Below, piece after piece: positions 1-5,387 of a DNA stretch of 5,702 nt. The position numbers and the translations under genes were made by a program. The notes under the pieces are model-generated. The model ran no database searches. It saw nothing but the letters and a program-made list of their open reading frames with translations, and was not told the origin of the DNA. The DNA comes from Thiohalocapsa sp. (GTDB lineage: Bacteria > Pseudomonadota > Gammaproteobacteria > Chromatiales > Chromatiaceae). The stretch is taken from contig NZ_JAIFKJ010000128.1 of the NCBI RefSeq assembly GCF_019695415.1, positions 1 to 5,702 on the forward strand, read 5' to 3'. How positions within the stretch are numbered: position 1 is the first letter of the stretch; every line of letters begins with the position of its first letter.

Positions 1-97
1 TAAGCTGAAGGTCGGCTACCGCTGGAACCGCTTCCGGGCCGGCGACGATGGGGCCAACCGCAACGTCCTCGTGACTGGCATCAACATCTTCTTCTAA
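1..97 (+). CDS. C-terminal fragment of probable outer-membrane beta-barrel protein
   Basis: This is the 3' end of a gene that begins outside the window; the reading frame starts at base 2 and ends with TAA at 95-97. The visible 31 residues include KVGYRWNRF and end in VLVTGINIFF. Alternating polar and hydrophobic residues with aromatic girdle residues (Y, W, F), and a final Phe, are the usual signature of the last strand of an outer-membrane beta-barrel recognised by the BAM complex. That is a family-level inference from a short stretch. I cannot say which porin or receptor family it is. No terminator with a T-run follows. A short C-terminus of this kind could also come by chance from a soluble protein. 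Confidence 0.5.
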   Translation, partial: KLKVGYRWNRFRAGDDGANRNVLVTGINIFF

Positions 98-103
98 CCA
101 AAT

Positions 104-131
104 CCCAAATTTCGGGGACGGTAACTGTAAC
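104..131 (+). repeat. CCC/GGGG-flanked AAATTT motif, possible mobile-element end
   Basis: CCCAAATTTCGGGGACGG (104-121) pairs CCC with GGG around an AAATTTC core and is followed by GTAAC-T-GTAAC, a 5-bp direct repeat (121-131). From memory, AAATT(T/C)CGGGGACAGT-like sequences flank REP-associated tyrosine transposase (RAYT, Y1-type) genes in gammaproteobacteria. No transposase gene is present here, so at most this is a remnant or a solo copy. The assignment is a recollection-based inference and could be coincidence. Confidence 0.25.
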
Positions 132-187
132 CCAGTGGCGCTTGCCCTGAATCCGAGGTGACGATGAACGCGCCAGCGGCGCTTGCC
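132..187 (+). repeat. 15-bp direct repeat, two copies
   Basis: CCAGTGGCGCTTGCC at 132-146 recurs as CCAGCGGCGCTTGCC at 173-187, matching at 14 of 15 positions with a 41-bp period. The GGCGCTTGCC core is identical. The second copy lies inside the small ORF at 164-268. Possible explanations are a local duplication, a regulator site or a decayed element; the sequence does not decide. Confidence 0.55.
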
Positions 188-268
188 GCCGACCCTTCGC
201 TCCAGAGACACAGCAGACGCGACGCCGGGCAGTTTGGTATCACGTCCCCACAATTGTCGTCCCCATGA
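164..268 (+). CDS. Possible small ORF, 34 aa, unknown
   Basis: ATG at 164 is preceded by GAGGTG (155-160), one of the better Shine-Dalgarno matches in the window, although the spacer is short. The frame runs 34 codons to TGA at 266-268. The peptide begins MNAPAALAADPSLQR and ends PQLSSP. It has no membrane segment, no signal peptide and no recognisable motif. The 3' third is encoded by the 15-bp tandem repeat, and codons such as AGA and ACG are unlike the neighbouring genes, which argues against a conserved protein. It could be a leader peptide, the truncated start of a lost gene, or chance. Confidence 0.18.
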   Translation: MNAPAALAADPSLQRHSRRDAGQFGITSPQLSSP

Positions 269-272
269 TTGT
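243..272 (+). repeat. Tandem 15-bp direct repeat, two copies
   Basis: CGTCCCCACAATTGT (243-257) is followed immediately by CGTCCCCATGATTGT (258-272), identical at 13 of 15 positions; the two differences are adjacent (CA versus TG). There is no third copy on either side. The first unit contains the palindrome ACAATTGT (250-257), and CACAAT/ATTGTG (249-254 and 268-273) can pair across the repeat. It could be a paired operator site or the product of replication slippage. Confidence 0.6.
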
Positions 273-445
273 GTGGCGTTCACCTCGCCGTGCGGCTCGA
301 CTCTGTCTGCCCTATCATTGCGCTCGGCCCCGGTGACACTTGAGCCGCTCGGCCACCCGCCGCACCTTGTCCTGCGGATGGAGCTGAATCACTCCAACCC
401 TTGAGCGGGGCCAGCACAAGACTCATCGCGCTGGGGCTGAGCCTC

Positions 446-479
446 GCTGGGTTTCGCGGCGCGCGAAAGCGCGCCCAGC
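446..479 (+). promoter_or_regulatory. GC-rich hairpin with GAAA tetraloop upstream of the methyltransferase-like gene
   Basis: GGCGCGC (458-464) and GCGCGCC (469-475) form a perfect 7-bp stem closed by a GAAA loop, a GNRA-type tetraloop known to stabilise RNA. A further 4 bp, GCTG (446-449) with CAGC (476-479), can extend it across an 8-nt left-side bulge. The structure ends three bases before the ribosome binding site at 483-486, so in mRNA it would sit at the edge of the ribosome docking region. No T-run follows, so it is not a standard intrinsic terminator. It may act as a 5' leader stem or a processing or pausing site. Confidence 0.4.
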
Positions 480-482
480 ATC

Positions 483-496
483 GGAGAAGAGCATTG
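483..496 (+). promoter_or_regulatory. Ribosome binding site that decides the TTG start at 494
   Basis: GGAG at 483-486 (within GGAGAAGAG) stands seven bases before TTG 494-496. The longer in-frame alternative, TTG at 401, has no Shine-Dalgarno sequence. The codons between 401 and 493 include three AGA codons and others rare in the rest of the gene, which fits untranslated sequence. Confidence 0.5.
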
Positions 497-994
497 GCCG
501 GCAATCGGGGTGACAAACCGGGCTTCGGGGCCCGCGGCGAGCTGCTGGTCGTCATCCAGTTTGCGCTGATGATCGGCTTTGCGCTTCTGCCGGTGTGGCA
601 TCCGGGCCTGGGCGCCGATGCGATGGACACGAGCGGCGCCTGGCGCAGCTGGCTCGCGGCGCCTTTCGCGATTCTTGCCCTCGTCTTCGGCGCCTTCGGC
701 TCCGTGCACATCCGCGACTACCTGACGCCGCTTCCCTATCCGGTGGACCACAGCCAGCTGGTGCAGCACGGCGTCTACGCCATCGTGCGCCACCCGCTGT
801 ATGCGAGCCTGCTCTTTGCGGGCGCCGCTTGGACCATCTACAACTTCAGCCTGTCGCATCTGCTCGCGCTGGGCGTGGCCTTCGTGTTCTTCAACTACAA
901 GGCCGGCAAGGAGGAAGCCTGGCTCACCGAGCGCCATCCCGAGTACGTGGACTACGCCCGGCGCGTGAAGAAGTTCATTCCTTGGGTCTACTGA
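494..994 (+). CDS. Isoprenylcysteine carboxyl methyltransferase (ICMT/PEMT)-like membrane protein
   Basis: This 166-residue integral membrane protein belongs to the ICMT/phospholipid methyltransferase-like fold, which uses S-adenosylmethionine at a site on the cytoplasmic membrane. Hydrophobic segments lie at about residues 17-35, 54-71 and a paired stretch around 104-134. The family core is visible as LVQHGVYAIVRHPLY (89-103, with the RHPxY motif), followed by KEEAWL (139-144), a Y-x2-Y pair (151 and 154) and a terminal KKFIPW. These match the cofactor-binding C-terminal region of the family. The real substrate of bacterial members is usually unknown; prenylated protein is unlikely, and a lipid or small molecule is more plausible. 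An extended start at TTG 401 would give 197 residues, but the ribosome binding site, codon use and the usual family start just before the GxRGE segment favour 494. It appears to be transcribed alone: inverted repeats and a possible new promoter follow. Confidence 0.82.
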   Translation: MAGNRGDKPGFGARGELLVVIQFALMIGFALLPVWHPGLGADAMDTSGAWRSWLAAPFAILALVFGAFGSVHIRDYLTPLPYPVDHSQLVQHGVYAIVRHPLYASLLFAGAAWTIYNFSLSHLLALGVAFVFFNYKAGKEEAWLTERHPEYVDYARRVKKFIPWVY

Positions 995-1028
995 AGGGCG
1001 AGGGGCGAAGAGGAGGTCAGAGTGCGTG

Positions 1029-1051
1029 ATGCGGGGGACCGGTGCCCGCAT
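1029..1051. terminator. Inverted repeat after the methyltransferase-like gene, possible terminator
   Basis: ATGCGGG (1029-1035) and CCCGCAT (1045-1051) form a perfect 7-bp stem with a 9-nt loop that itself contains the palindrome ACCGGT (1038-1043). It starts 34 bases after the stop codon. There is no T-run on the 3' side, so intrinsic termination would be weak. An mRNA 3'-end stabilising stem or a protein-binding site is equally possible. Confidence 0.3.
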
Positions 1052-1054
1052 GCT

Positions 1055-1087
1055 CCCTTAGGTTTGGCGCTGCGCCAGCTATAAGGG
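1055..1087. repeat. Nested inverted repeat
   Basis: CCCTTA (1055-1060) pairs with TAAGGG (1082-1087), enclosing an inner 5-bp hairpin TGGCG (1065-1069)/CGCCA (1073-1077) with a 3-nt loop. It directly follows the inverted repeat at 1029-1051, so the two could form consecutive stems at the end of the upstream transcript. The function is unknown and no T-run is present. Confidence 0.35.
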
Positions 1088-1139
1088 GCCTCTCCCGCAC
1101 CGATCCGTCGAACGTGGTCCGTTACCCTTCAGGCTTACC

Positions 1140-1168
1140 TTGCTCCCCCCACCGGGTGCGTGTGTAAT
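1140..1168 (+). promoter_or_regulatory. Candidate sigma70 promoter for the ATP-grasp/transglutaminase operon
   Basis: TTGCTC (1140-1145, three of six matches to the -35 consensus) and TGTAAT (1163-1168, five of six to the -10 consensus) are separated by exactly 17 bases. Transcription would begin near 1175, giving a leader of roughly 35 bases to the ATG at 1212. If real, this excludes the upstream TTG at 1140 as translation start, since that codon would lie in the -35 box. The weak -35 makes it tentative. Confidence 0.33.
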
Positions 1169-1211
1169 CGCATCCAGCCCACCCACTCCGCCAGCCGGTC
1201 GCGAGCATCCC

Positions 1212-3812
1212 ATGTCCGCCACGAGCCCCCTCGCCCAGCTGGACGACGCCCGCCTGGACGACGCCTATGTTCCGGCACCCGGCACCTGCGACGAGATGCG
1301 TGCCGGCGACGGTGCGTTGCGCCCGCACTGGCAGTACCTCATCGACACCCTGCGCCAGCTCGGGCGCGGCGGCATCGAGACGCGCTGGCGCGAAGCACAC
1401 CGGCTGATCCGCGATAACGGCGTCACCTACAACCTCCATGGCGACCCCCGCGGCATGTCCCGCCCCTGGGAGCTCGACCCATTGCCGCTGTTGCTGCGCG
1501 GCGAGGAATGGGCCCAACTGGAGCGGGGCTTGATTCAGCGCGCGGAGCTGCTGAACGCCGTGCTGTTGGACCTTTACGGACCGCGTACGCTGATCACCCA
1601 GGGCCTGCTGCCGCCGGAGCTCGTGGACGGCTACACAGGCTATCTGATTCCCTGCCATGGCATCACCGTAGCTGGCGACCGCCCGCTGGTGTTCTACGGC
1701 GCAGACCTTACCCGCGATGCCGACGGCCACTGGCACGTCATCGGCGACCGCACCCAGACCCCCTCCGGCGCCGGCTATGCGCTGGAGAACCGGGTGGTGC
1801 TCTCACGCGTCATGCCGAGCCTGTTCCGCGACAGCCACGTGCACCGGCTGGCGGGCTTCTTCCGCGGCCTGCGCCGGGCCATGAACCGGCTGTCGCCCGG
1901 CGACGCCCCGCAGGCGCGGGTGGCGCTGATGACCCCGGGGCCGGCGAACGCGGCCTACTTCGAGCACGCCTACCTGGCCAATTACCTCGGCTATACCCTG
2001 GTGCAGGGGGCCGACCTGTCCGTGCGCGACGGGGCGCTCTGGCTGCGCACCCTGGGCCGGCTTGAGCGCATCGATGCTGTGCTGCGCCGCGTCGATGACT
2101 GCTTTTGCGACCCGCTGGAGCTGCGCGAGGACAGCATGCTCGGCGTGCCGGGCATGGTGCAGGCGGTGCGCGCGGGCAATGTCACAGTGGCCAACGCCCT
2201 GGGCAGCGGTGTCCTGGAGCACCCCGGCCTGATGGCGTTTTTGCCGGAGCTCTGCCGCCAACTGCTCGGGGAGGATCTGCTGCTGCCGCACCTGCGCACC
2301 TGGTGGTGCGGCCGGCAGGAAGACCGCGAGCATGTCCTCGCCAATTTGGAGACACTGGTCATCAAGCCCGCAGGCGGCCGTGCCGGCGACGGCCCCGGCA
2401 CCCGCGTGCTCTTCGGGCGTAACCTGGATGCCAGCGCCCGTGCGCGGCTGGTGGCGCAGATTCGGGCAGAGCCGCATCGCTTCGTTGCCCAGGAGGAGGT
2501 CAAGCCGTCCACCGCGCCGGTCTACATGGACGGGCGTATCGAGCCCCGACCTTTCGTGCTGCGCAGCTTCTCGGTGGCGGAAGAAGACGGCTATGCCGTG
2601 ATGCCGGGCGGCCTGAGCCGTGTCGCCCTGTCCACCGACACGCCCATGGTTTCCAGCCAGCTGGGCGGCCTCGGTAAGGACACCTGGGTGCTCGCCACCG
2701 AGCCCGAGCGCGAGGAGACGCTGCTCGGCCTGCACGAAACCCAGAGCCCCGCGGTCGTGCGCGAGAGCGATGTGTCCTCTCGAGTCGCGGACAATCTGTT
2801 TTGGATTGGCCGCTACGCCGAGCGTGCCGAGGGTCTGGTCCGACTGCTCCGCGTCACGGCCATCAACCTCACGGCCCGCAGCAGCTTCGCCGCCGAGGAC
2901 GAGGGCATCGGCTGCCTCAGTACGCTGCTGGAGGCCCTAAACGAGCAATGCCAGGGCAACGTACCTCTGCCCACCGGCGCCGAGCCGGCGGCCCTGGCGG
3001 CGCCGACGCCGGAGCTCTTATCCCTGATCACGGACCTAGAGCGGGTGGGCGCCCTGCCGCAGACGCTGCAGGCCCTGGGGCTGGCGGCCTGGTCCGTGCG
3101 CGAGCGCCTGTCCAGTGATACCTGGCGCGTTATCAACGACATCGAGCGCCATCTGCGCCGGCTGACGGGCCAGCCGCCGCGAGCCCTGAATGCGGCGCTG
3201 GACGTGCTCGACCCGCTGGTGACCTCCCTGGTGGCCTTCTCGGCGCTCACACAGGAAAACATGACCCATAACGAGGGCTGGCACTTCCTGGAGGCCGGAC
3301 GCAGGCTGGAGCGCGGCGTGAACCTGGCCACGCTGCTGCGCTCAACGCTGGTAGCAGTCATCCCGGCCGCGGAGGAAAGCCTGGTGGTGGAGGCCGTTCT
3401 CGGCGTCACCGACAGTCTCATCACCTACCGCCGCCGGTACCAGACCGGGACGCGCATTGGCGCGCTGCTGGACCTGGTGGTGCAGGACGAAGCCAACCCA
3501 CGCGCCCTGGCGTATCAGATCCTGCGCTTGTCGCAACTGGTGGACGACATGCCGCGGGACCCCATGGGCCCGACTCGCACCGCCGCGCAGAGGGGCATGC
3601 TGCGGCTGTTGACAGAGCTCAGACTCGCGGGGCTGGACCACCTCGCCCAGCCTGACGCCGATGGGCTGCGGCGCAGCGCCCTGTCGCAGTTCCTGACCGA
3701 CCAAGAGACGGGTATGGCGGCGGTTTCCGATGCGCTGACGGCGCAGTACTTCCGTCACGAGGAGCATCCGCACCACATGATCGAGCATCGACTGAGTGGG
3801 CGCCGACGCTGA
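1212..3812 (+). CDS. Circularly permuted ATP-grasp / alpha-E domain fusion protein
   Basis: This 866-residue cytoplasmic protein fuses a circularly permuted ATP-grasp ligase (about residues 15-510; former DUF404/DUF407) to an alpha-helical alpha-E domain (about 519-850; former DUF403). ATP-grasp landmarks are NGVTYNLHGDP (69-79), a glycine-rich loop VIKPAGGRAGDGPG (383-396), the FVAQEEV strand (424-430) and EPRPFVLRSF (444-453). Alpha-E landmarks are ADNLFWIGRYAERAE near its start, NMTHNEGWHFLEAGRRLERG (from 683) and ITYRRRY (737-743). The family is predicted, not proven, to join a carboxylate to an amine using ATP, making a peptide or amide product. ATG 1212 is chosen over TTG 1140 because homologues as I recall them start near this point, the extra 24 codons have atypical usage, and a promoter may overlap them. 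The ribosome binding site is weak. The next gene starts two bases after the stop, indicating an operon. Many genomes carry the two domains as separate genes; here they are fused without an obvious break. Confidence 0.92.
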   Translation: MSATSPLAQLDDARLDDAYVPAPGTCDEMRAGDGALRPHWQYLIDTLRQLGRGGIETRWREAHRLIRDNGVTYNLHGDPRGMSRPWELDPLPLLLRGEEWAQLERGLIQRAELLNAVLLDLYGPRTLITQGLLPPELVDGYTGYLIPCHGITVAGDRPLVFYGADLTRDADGHWHVIGDRTQTPSGAGYALENRVVLSRVMPSLFRDSHVHRLAGFFRGLRRAMNRLSPGDAPQARVALMTPGPANAAYFEHAYLANYLGYTLVQGADLSVRDGALWLRTLGRLERIDAVLRRVDDCFCDPLELREDSMLGVPGMVQAVRAGNVTVANALGSGVLEHPGLMAFLPELCRQLLGEDLLLPHLRTWWCGRQEDREHVLANLETLVIKPAGGRAGDGPGTRVLFGRNLDASARARLVAQIRAEPHRFVAQEEVKPSTAPVYMDGRIEPRPFVLRSFSVAEEDGYAVMPGGLSRVALSTDTPMVSSQLGGLGKDTWVLATEPEREETLLGLHETQSPAVVRESDVSSRVADNLFWIGRYAERAEGLVRLLRVTAINLTARSSFAAEDEGIGCLSTLLEALNEQCQGNVPLPTGAEPAALAAPTPELLSLITDLERVGALPQTLQALGLAAWSVRERLSSDTWRVINDIERHLRRLTGQPPRALNAALDVLDPLVTSLVAFSALTQENMTHNEGWHFLEAGRRLERGVNLATLLRSTLVAVIPAAEESLVVEAVLGVTDSLITYRRRYQTGTRIGALLDLVVQDEANPRALAYQILRLSQLVDDMPRDPMGPTRTAAQRGMLRLLTELRLAGLDHLAQPDADGLRRSALSQFLTDQETGMAAVSDALTAQYFRHEEHPHHMIEHRLSGRRR

Positions 3813-3814
3813 TC

Positions 3815-4843
3815 ATGCGCTTTCGCGTCAGCCACACCACTGAATACGTCTACGGCAGCCCGGTGTCGCTCTGCCACACCATTGCGCACCTGAAGCCCCG
3901 GCAGACAGACCATCAACGCTGCATCAAGAGCCAGGTCCGGGTGTCGCCCTGGCCCTCGGTATCGCGCGAGCACACTGACATCTTCGGCAACCGCGTCAGC
4001 TACTTCTCCATCCAGCAGTCGCACGCAGCACTCGCGGTCAGCGCCGTGAGCGAAGTCGAGATCACCGCGCCCGAGGCACTGGACGACGCCGCCTCGCCGC
4101 CCTGGGAGGAGGTACGCGCGCGCTTGCACGCGGCTCGACAAGCCGATGCCATCCATGCCCGCATGTTCGCCGTGCCGTCCCCCGCGATTCCGACGGAACC
4201 CGCGGCAATGGACTATGCGCTCGCGTCGTTCACGCCGGGCCGCCCGGTGCTGGAGGCCGCGCGCGAGCTCATGGCCCGTATCTACGCGGAGTTCGACTAC
4301 GACCCTACGGCGACCGGTGTGGCCACGCCTATCGCCGAGGTGCTGGCCAAGCGCCGTGGCGTCTGCCAGGACTTCGCTCACGTGGGCATCGCCTGCCTGC
4401 GCGCTCTCGGGCTCGCGGCCCGCTACGTAAGCGGCTACCTAGAGACCCTACCGCCCCCCGGACAGCCGAAGCTGCGTGGTGCCGATGCCTCCCACGCGTG
4501 GTACGCGCTCTATCTGCCGCCGAGCCCGAGCATGGCTGGCGTTGCCGGTCCGCTGGAGAACACGACGATCGCGTCTGCCCTCACCCCGTCCTCCGCGGAC
4601 CACGCGTCCGGCGCCACCGAGCTGTCCGGCACATGGATCGACTATGACCCCACCAACGACTGTCTCCTCGGCGAGCAGCACGTCACCACCGCCGTCGGCC
4701 GCGATTACGGCGACGTCACGCCGGTGCGCGGCGTCTTCTACGGCGGCGGCGAGCACCAGCTGAGCGTAGCCGTCGACGTCGATCGGTTGGATGAGGGAAC
4801 GCCGATCGGTATCTCCTCAGCGCTGACCTCGACGCGCGCTTGA
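3815..4843 (+). CDS. Transglutaminase-like cysteine peptidase, alpha-E/ATP-grasp partner
   Basis: This 342-residue protein has the bacterial transglutaminase N-terminal region (about 1-85, starting RFRVSHTTEYVYG) and a transglutaminase-fold catalytic core (about 145-310). The predicted triad is complete: Cys184 in RRGVCQDFAH, His227 in GADASHAWY, and Asp278 in WIDYDPTND. GRDYGDVTPVRGVFYGGGEH (295-314) is the typical family C-terminal block. In bacteria this fold mostly acts as a peptidase or amide hydrolase rather than a cross-linker, and it is commonly encoded beside ATP-grasp/alpha-E genes, as here. The ATG lies two bases after the upstream stop (TGATCATG), so translation is probably coupled; no strong ribosome binding site is seen. 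Oddities are a Ser/Thr/Ala/Pro-rich insert at about 236-272 between the catalytic His and Asp, and a tail of about 20 residues after the last conserved block. No signal peptide is visible. Confidence 0.93.
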   Translation: MRFRVSHTTEYVYGSPVSLCHTIAHLKPRQTDHQRCIKSQVRVSPWPSVSREHTDIFGNRVSYFSIQQSHAALAVSAVSEVEITAPEALDDAASPPWEEVRARLHAARQADAIHARMFAVPSPAIPTEPAAMDYALASFTPGRPVLEAARELMARIYAEFDYDPTATGVATPIAEVLAKRRGVCQDFAHVGIACLRALGLAARYVSGYLETLPPPGQPKLRGADASHAWYALYLPPSPSMAGVAGPLENTTIASALTPSSADHASGATELSGTWIDYDPTNDCLLGEQHVTTAVGRDYGDVTPVRGVFYGGGEHQLSVAVDVDRLDEGTPIGISSALTSTRA

Positions 4844-4847
4844 GCAG

Positions 4848-4896
4848 GCTCCGGCTGAGCTCCAGTCTCAGGCACTGAATCGAAATACGCCGGAGC
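4848..4896 (+). promoter_or_regulatory. Inverted repeat covering the iorA-like ribosome binding site
   Basis: GCTCCGGC (4848-4855) and GCCGGAGC (4889-4896) are perfect 8-bp inverted arms separated by 33 bases. The right arm contains GGAG (4892-4895), the likely Shine-Dalgarno sequence nine bases before ATG 4905. Pairing in mRNA would hide that site. A competing inner hairpin CTGAG (4855-4859)/CTCAG (4867-4871) shares one base with the left arm. GAGCAGGC also occurs as an 8-bp direct repeat at 4842-4849 and 4893-4900, overlapping the previous stop codon and the ribosome binding site. It may limit readthrough expression of the molybdenum-enzyme genes, or may be a protein-binding site. Confidence 0.35.
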
Positions 4897-4904
4897 AGGC
4901 CCGC

Positions 4905-5387
4905 ATGACATCCAGCCCCATTGAACTGACTGTCAACGGTGAACGCCACCGCCTGGACGTGGAGCCGGACATGCCGCTCCTCTGGGCGCTGCGCGACGTG
5001 CTCGGCCTCACTGGCACCAAGTTCGGCTGCGGTATCGGCCGCTGCGGGGCCTGCACTGTGCGCATGGACGGCGCCCCGGTGCGCAGCTGCTCGCTGCCGG
5101 TGAGCGCCGTCACCGGTGCCGTCACGACCATCGAGGGGCTCGGCACACCGCTGTCGCTGCACCCGGTGCAGCAAGCCTGGATCGACGCGCAGGTGGCCCA
5201 GTGCGGTTACTGTCAGTCAGGACAAATCATCGCCGCCGTCTGCCTACTCGAGCAGAGCCAGAATCCAAGCCCCGCCGAGATCGAGGCCGCCATGACCAAC
5301 CTCTGCCGCTGCGGCAGCTACGCCCAGGTGCGCCAGGCGATCGCCCAGGCGGCACAGGCGCTGCGCCATGGGCAGGATGACGCATGA
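4905..5387 (+). CDS. IorA-type 2x[2Fe-2S] subunit of a molybdenum hydroxylase
   Basis: This 160-residue small subunit belongs to the xanthine dehydrogenase superfamily and is like the alpha subunit of isoquinoline 1-oxidoreductase. It carries electrons from the molybdenum site in the large subunit to an external acceptor. The plant-type [2Fe-2S] domain ligands are Cys42, Cys47, Cys50 and Cys62, in FGCGIGRCGACTV and the later RSCSLP. The helical [2Fe-2S]-binding domain ligands are Cys100, Cys103, Cys134 and Cys136, in QCGYCQSGQ and NLCRCGSY. All eight cysteines are present and the length is normal for the family. There is no signal peptide of its own, so export would be by piggyback on the Tat signal of the next subunit (inference). 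The stop overlaps the next start (ATGA), indicating tight coupling. The start is supported by GGAG nine bases upstream. The substrate is not predictable: relatives oxidise N-heterocycles such as isoquinoline or nicotinate, or aldehydes. Confidence 0.93.
   Translation: MTSSPIELTVNGERHRLDVEPDMPLLWALRDVLGLTGTKFGCGIGRCGACTVRMDGAPVRSCSLPVSAVTGAVTTIEGLGTPLSLHPVQQAWIDAQVAQCGYCQSGQIIAAVCLLEQSQNPSPAEIEAAMTNLCRCGSYAQVRQAIAQAAQALRHGQDDA

Larger units (their letters stand above)
98..493. other. Gene-poor intergenic region with repeats
   Basis: About 400 bases separate the beta-barrel gene from the methyltransferase-like gene. I see no convincing conserved protein. The contents are two imperfect 15-bp direct-repeat pairs (132-187 and 243-272), a GGGGACG motif at 114-120 whose reverse complement CGTCCCC recurs at 243-249 and 258-264, a 34-codon ORF with a good ribosome binding site (164-268), a 5-bp hairpin CCGCA/TGCGG (360-377), and a strong GC hairpin at 446-479. 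A TATCAT box at 313-318 resembles a -10 element but has no -35 at a proper distance. No T-run terminator is visible. Confidence 0.6.

Noticed and set aside
313..318. TATCAT as a -10 promoter box
   Set aside because: No -35-like hexamer at 15-19 bases upstream, so it is probably chance.
183..404. 73-aa + strand ORF overlapping the start region of the methyltransferase-like gene
   Set aside because: It starts with TTG without a ribosome binding site, crosses the tandem repeat, is compositionally random (Pro/Ser/Arg/Leu-rich) and shows no motif.
401..493. N-terminal extension of the methyltransferase-like protein from TTG 401
   Set aside because: No Shine-Dalgarno, codons unlike the rest of the gene, and a strong hairpin lies in it; TTG 494 with GGAG seven bases upstream fits better. 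Not fully excluded.
389..1051. 220-aa antisense ORF across the methyltransferase-like gene
   Set aside because: It is a GC-rich shadow: the + strand protein has clear membrane segments and family motifs, while the antisense product is Arg/Ala/Gly-rich and lacks any.
1803..2735. 310-aa antisense ORF inside the ATP-grasp gene
   Set aside because: The long open frame follows from high GC3 coding on the opposite strand; the + strand has unambiguous ATP-grasp motifs over the same bases.
3755..4381. 208-aa antisense ORF across the ATP-grasp/transglutaminase junction
   Set aside because: It covers the catalytic core of a well-supported gene and its translation has no recognisable domain.
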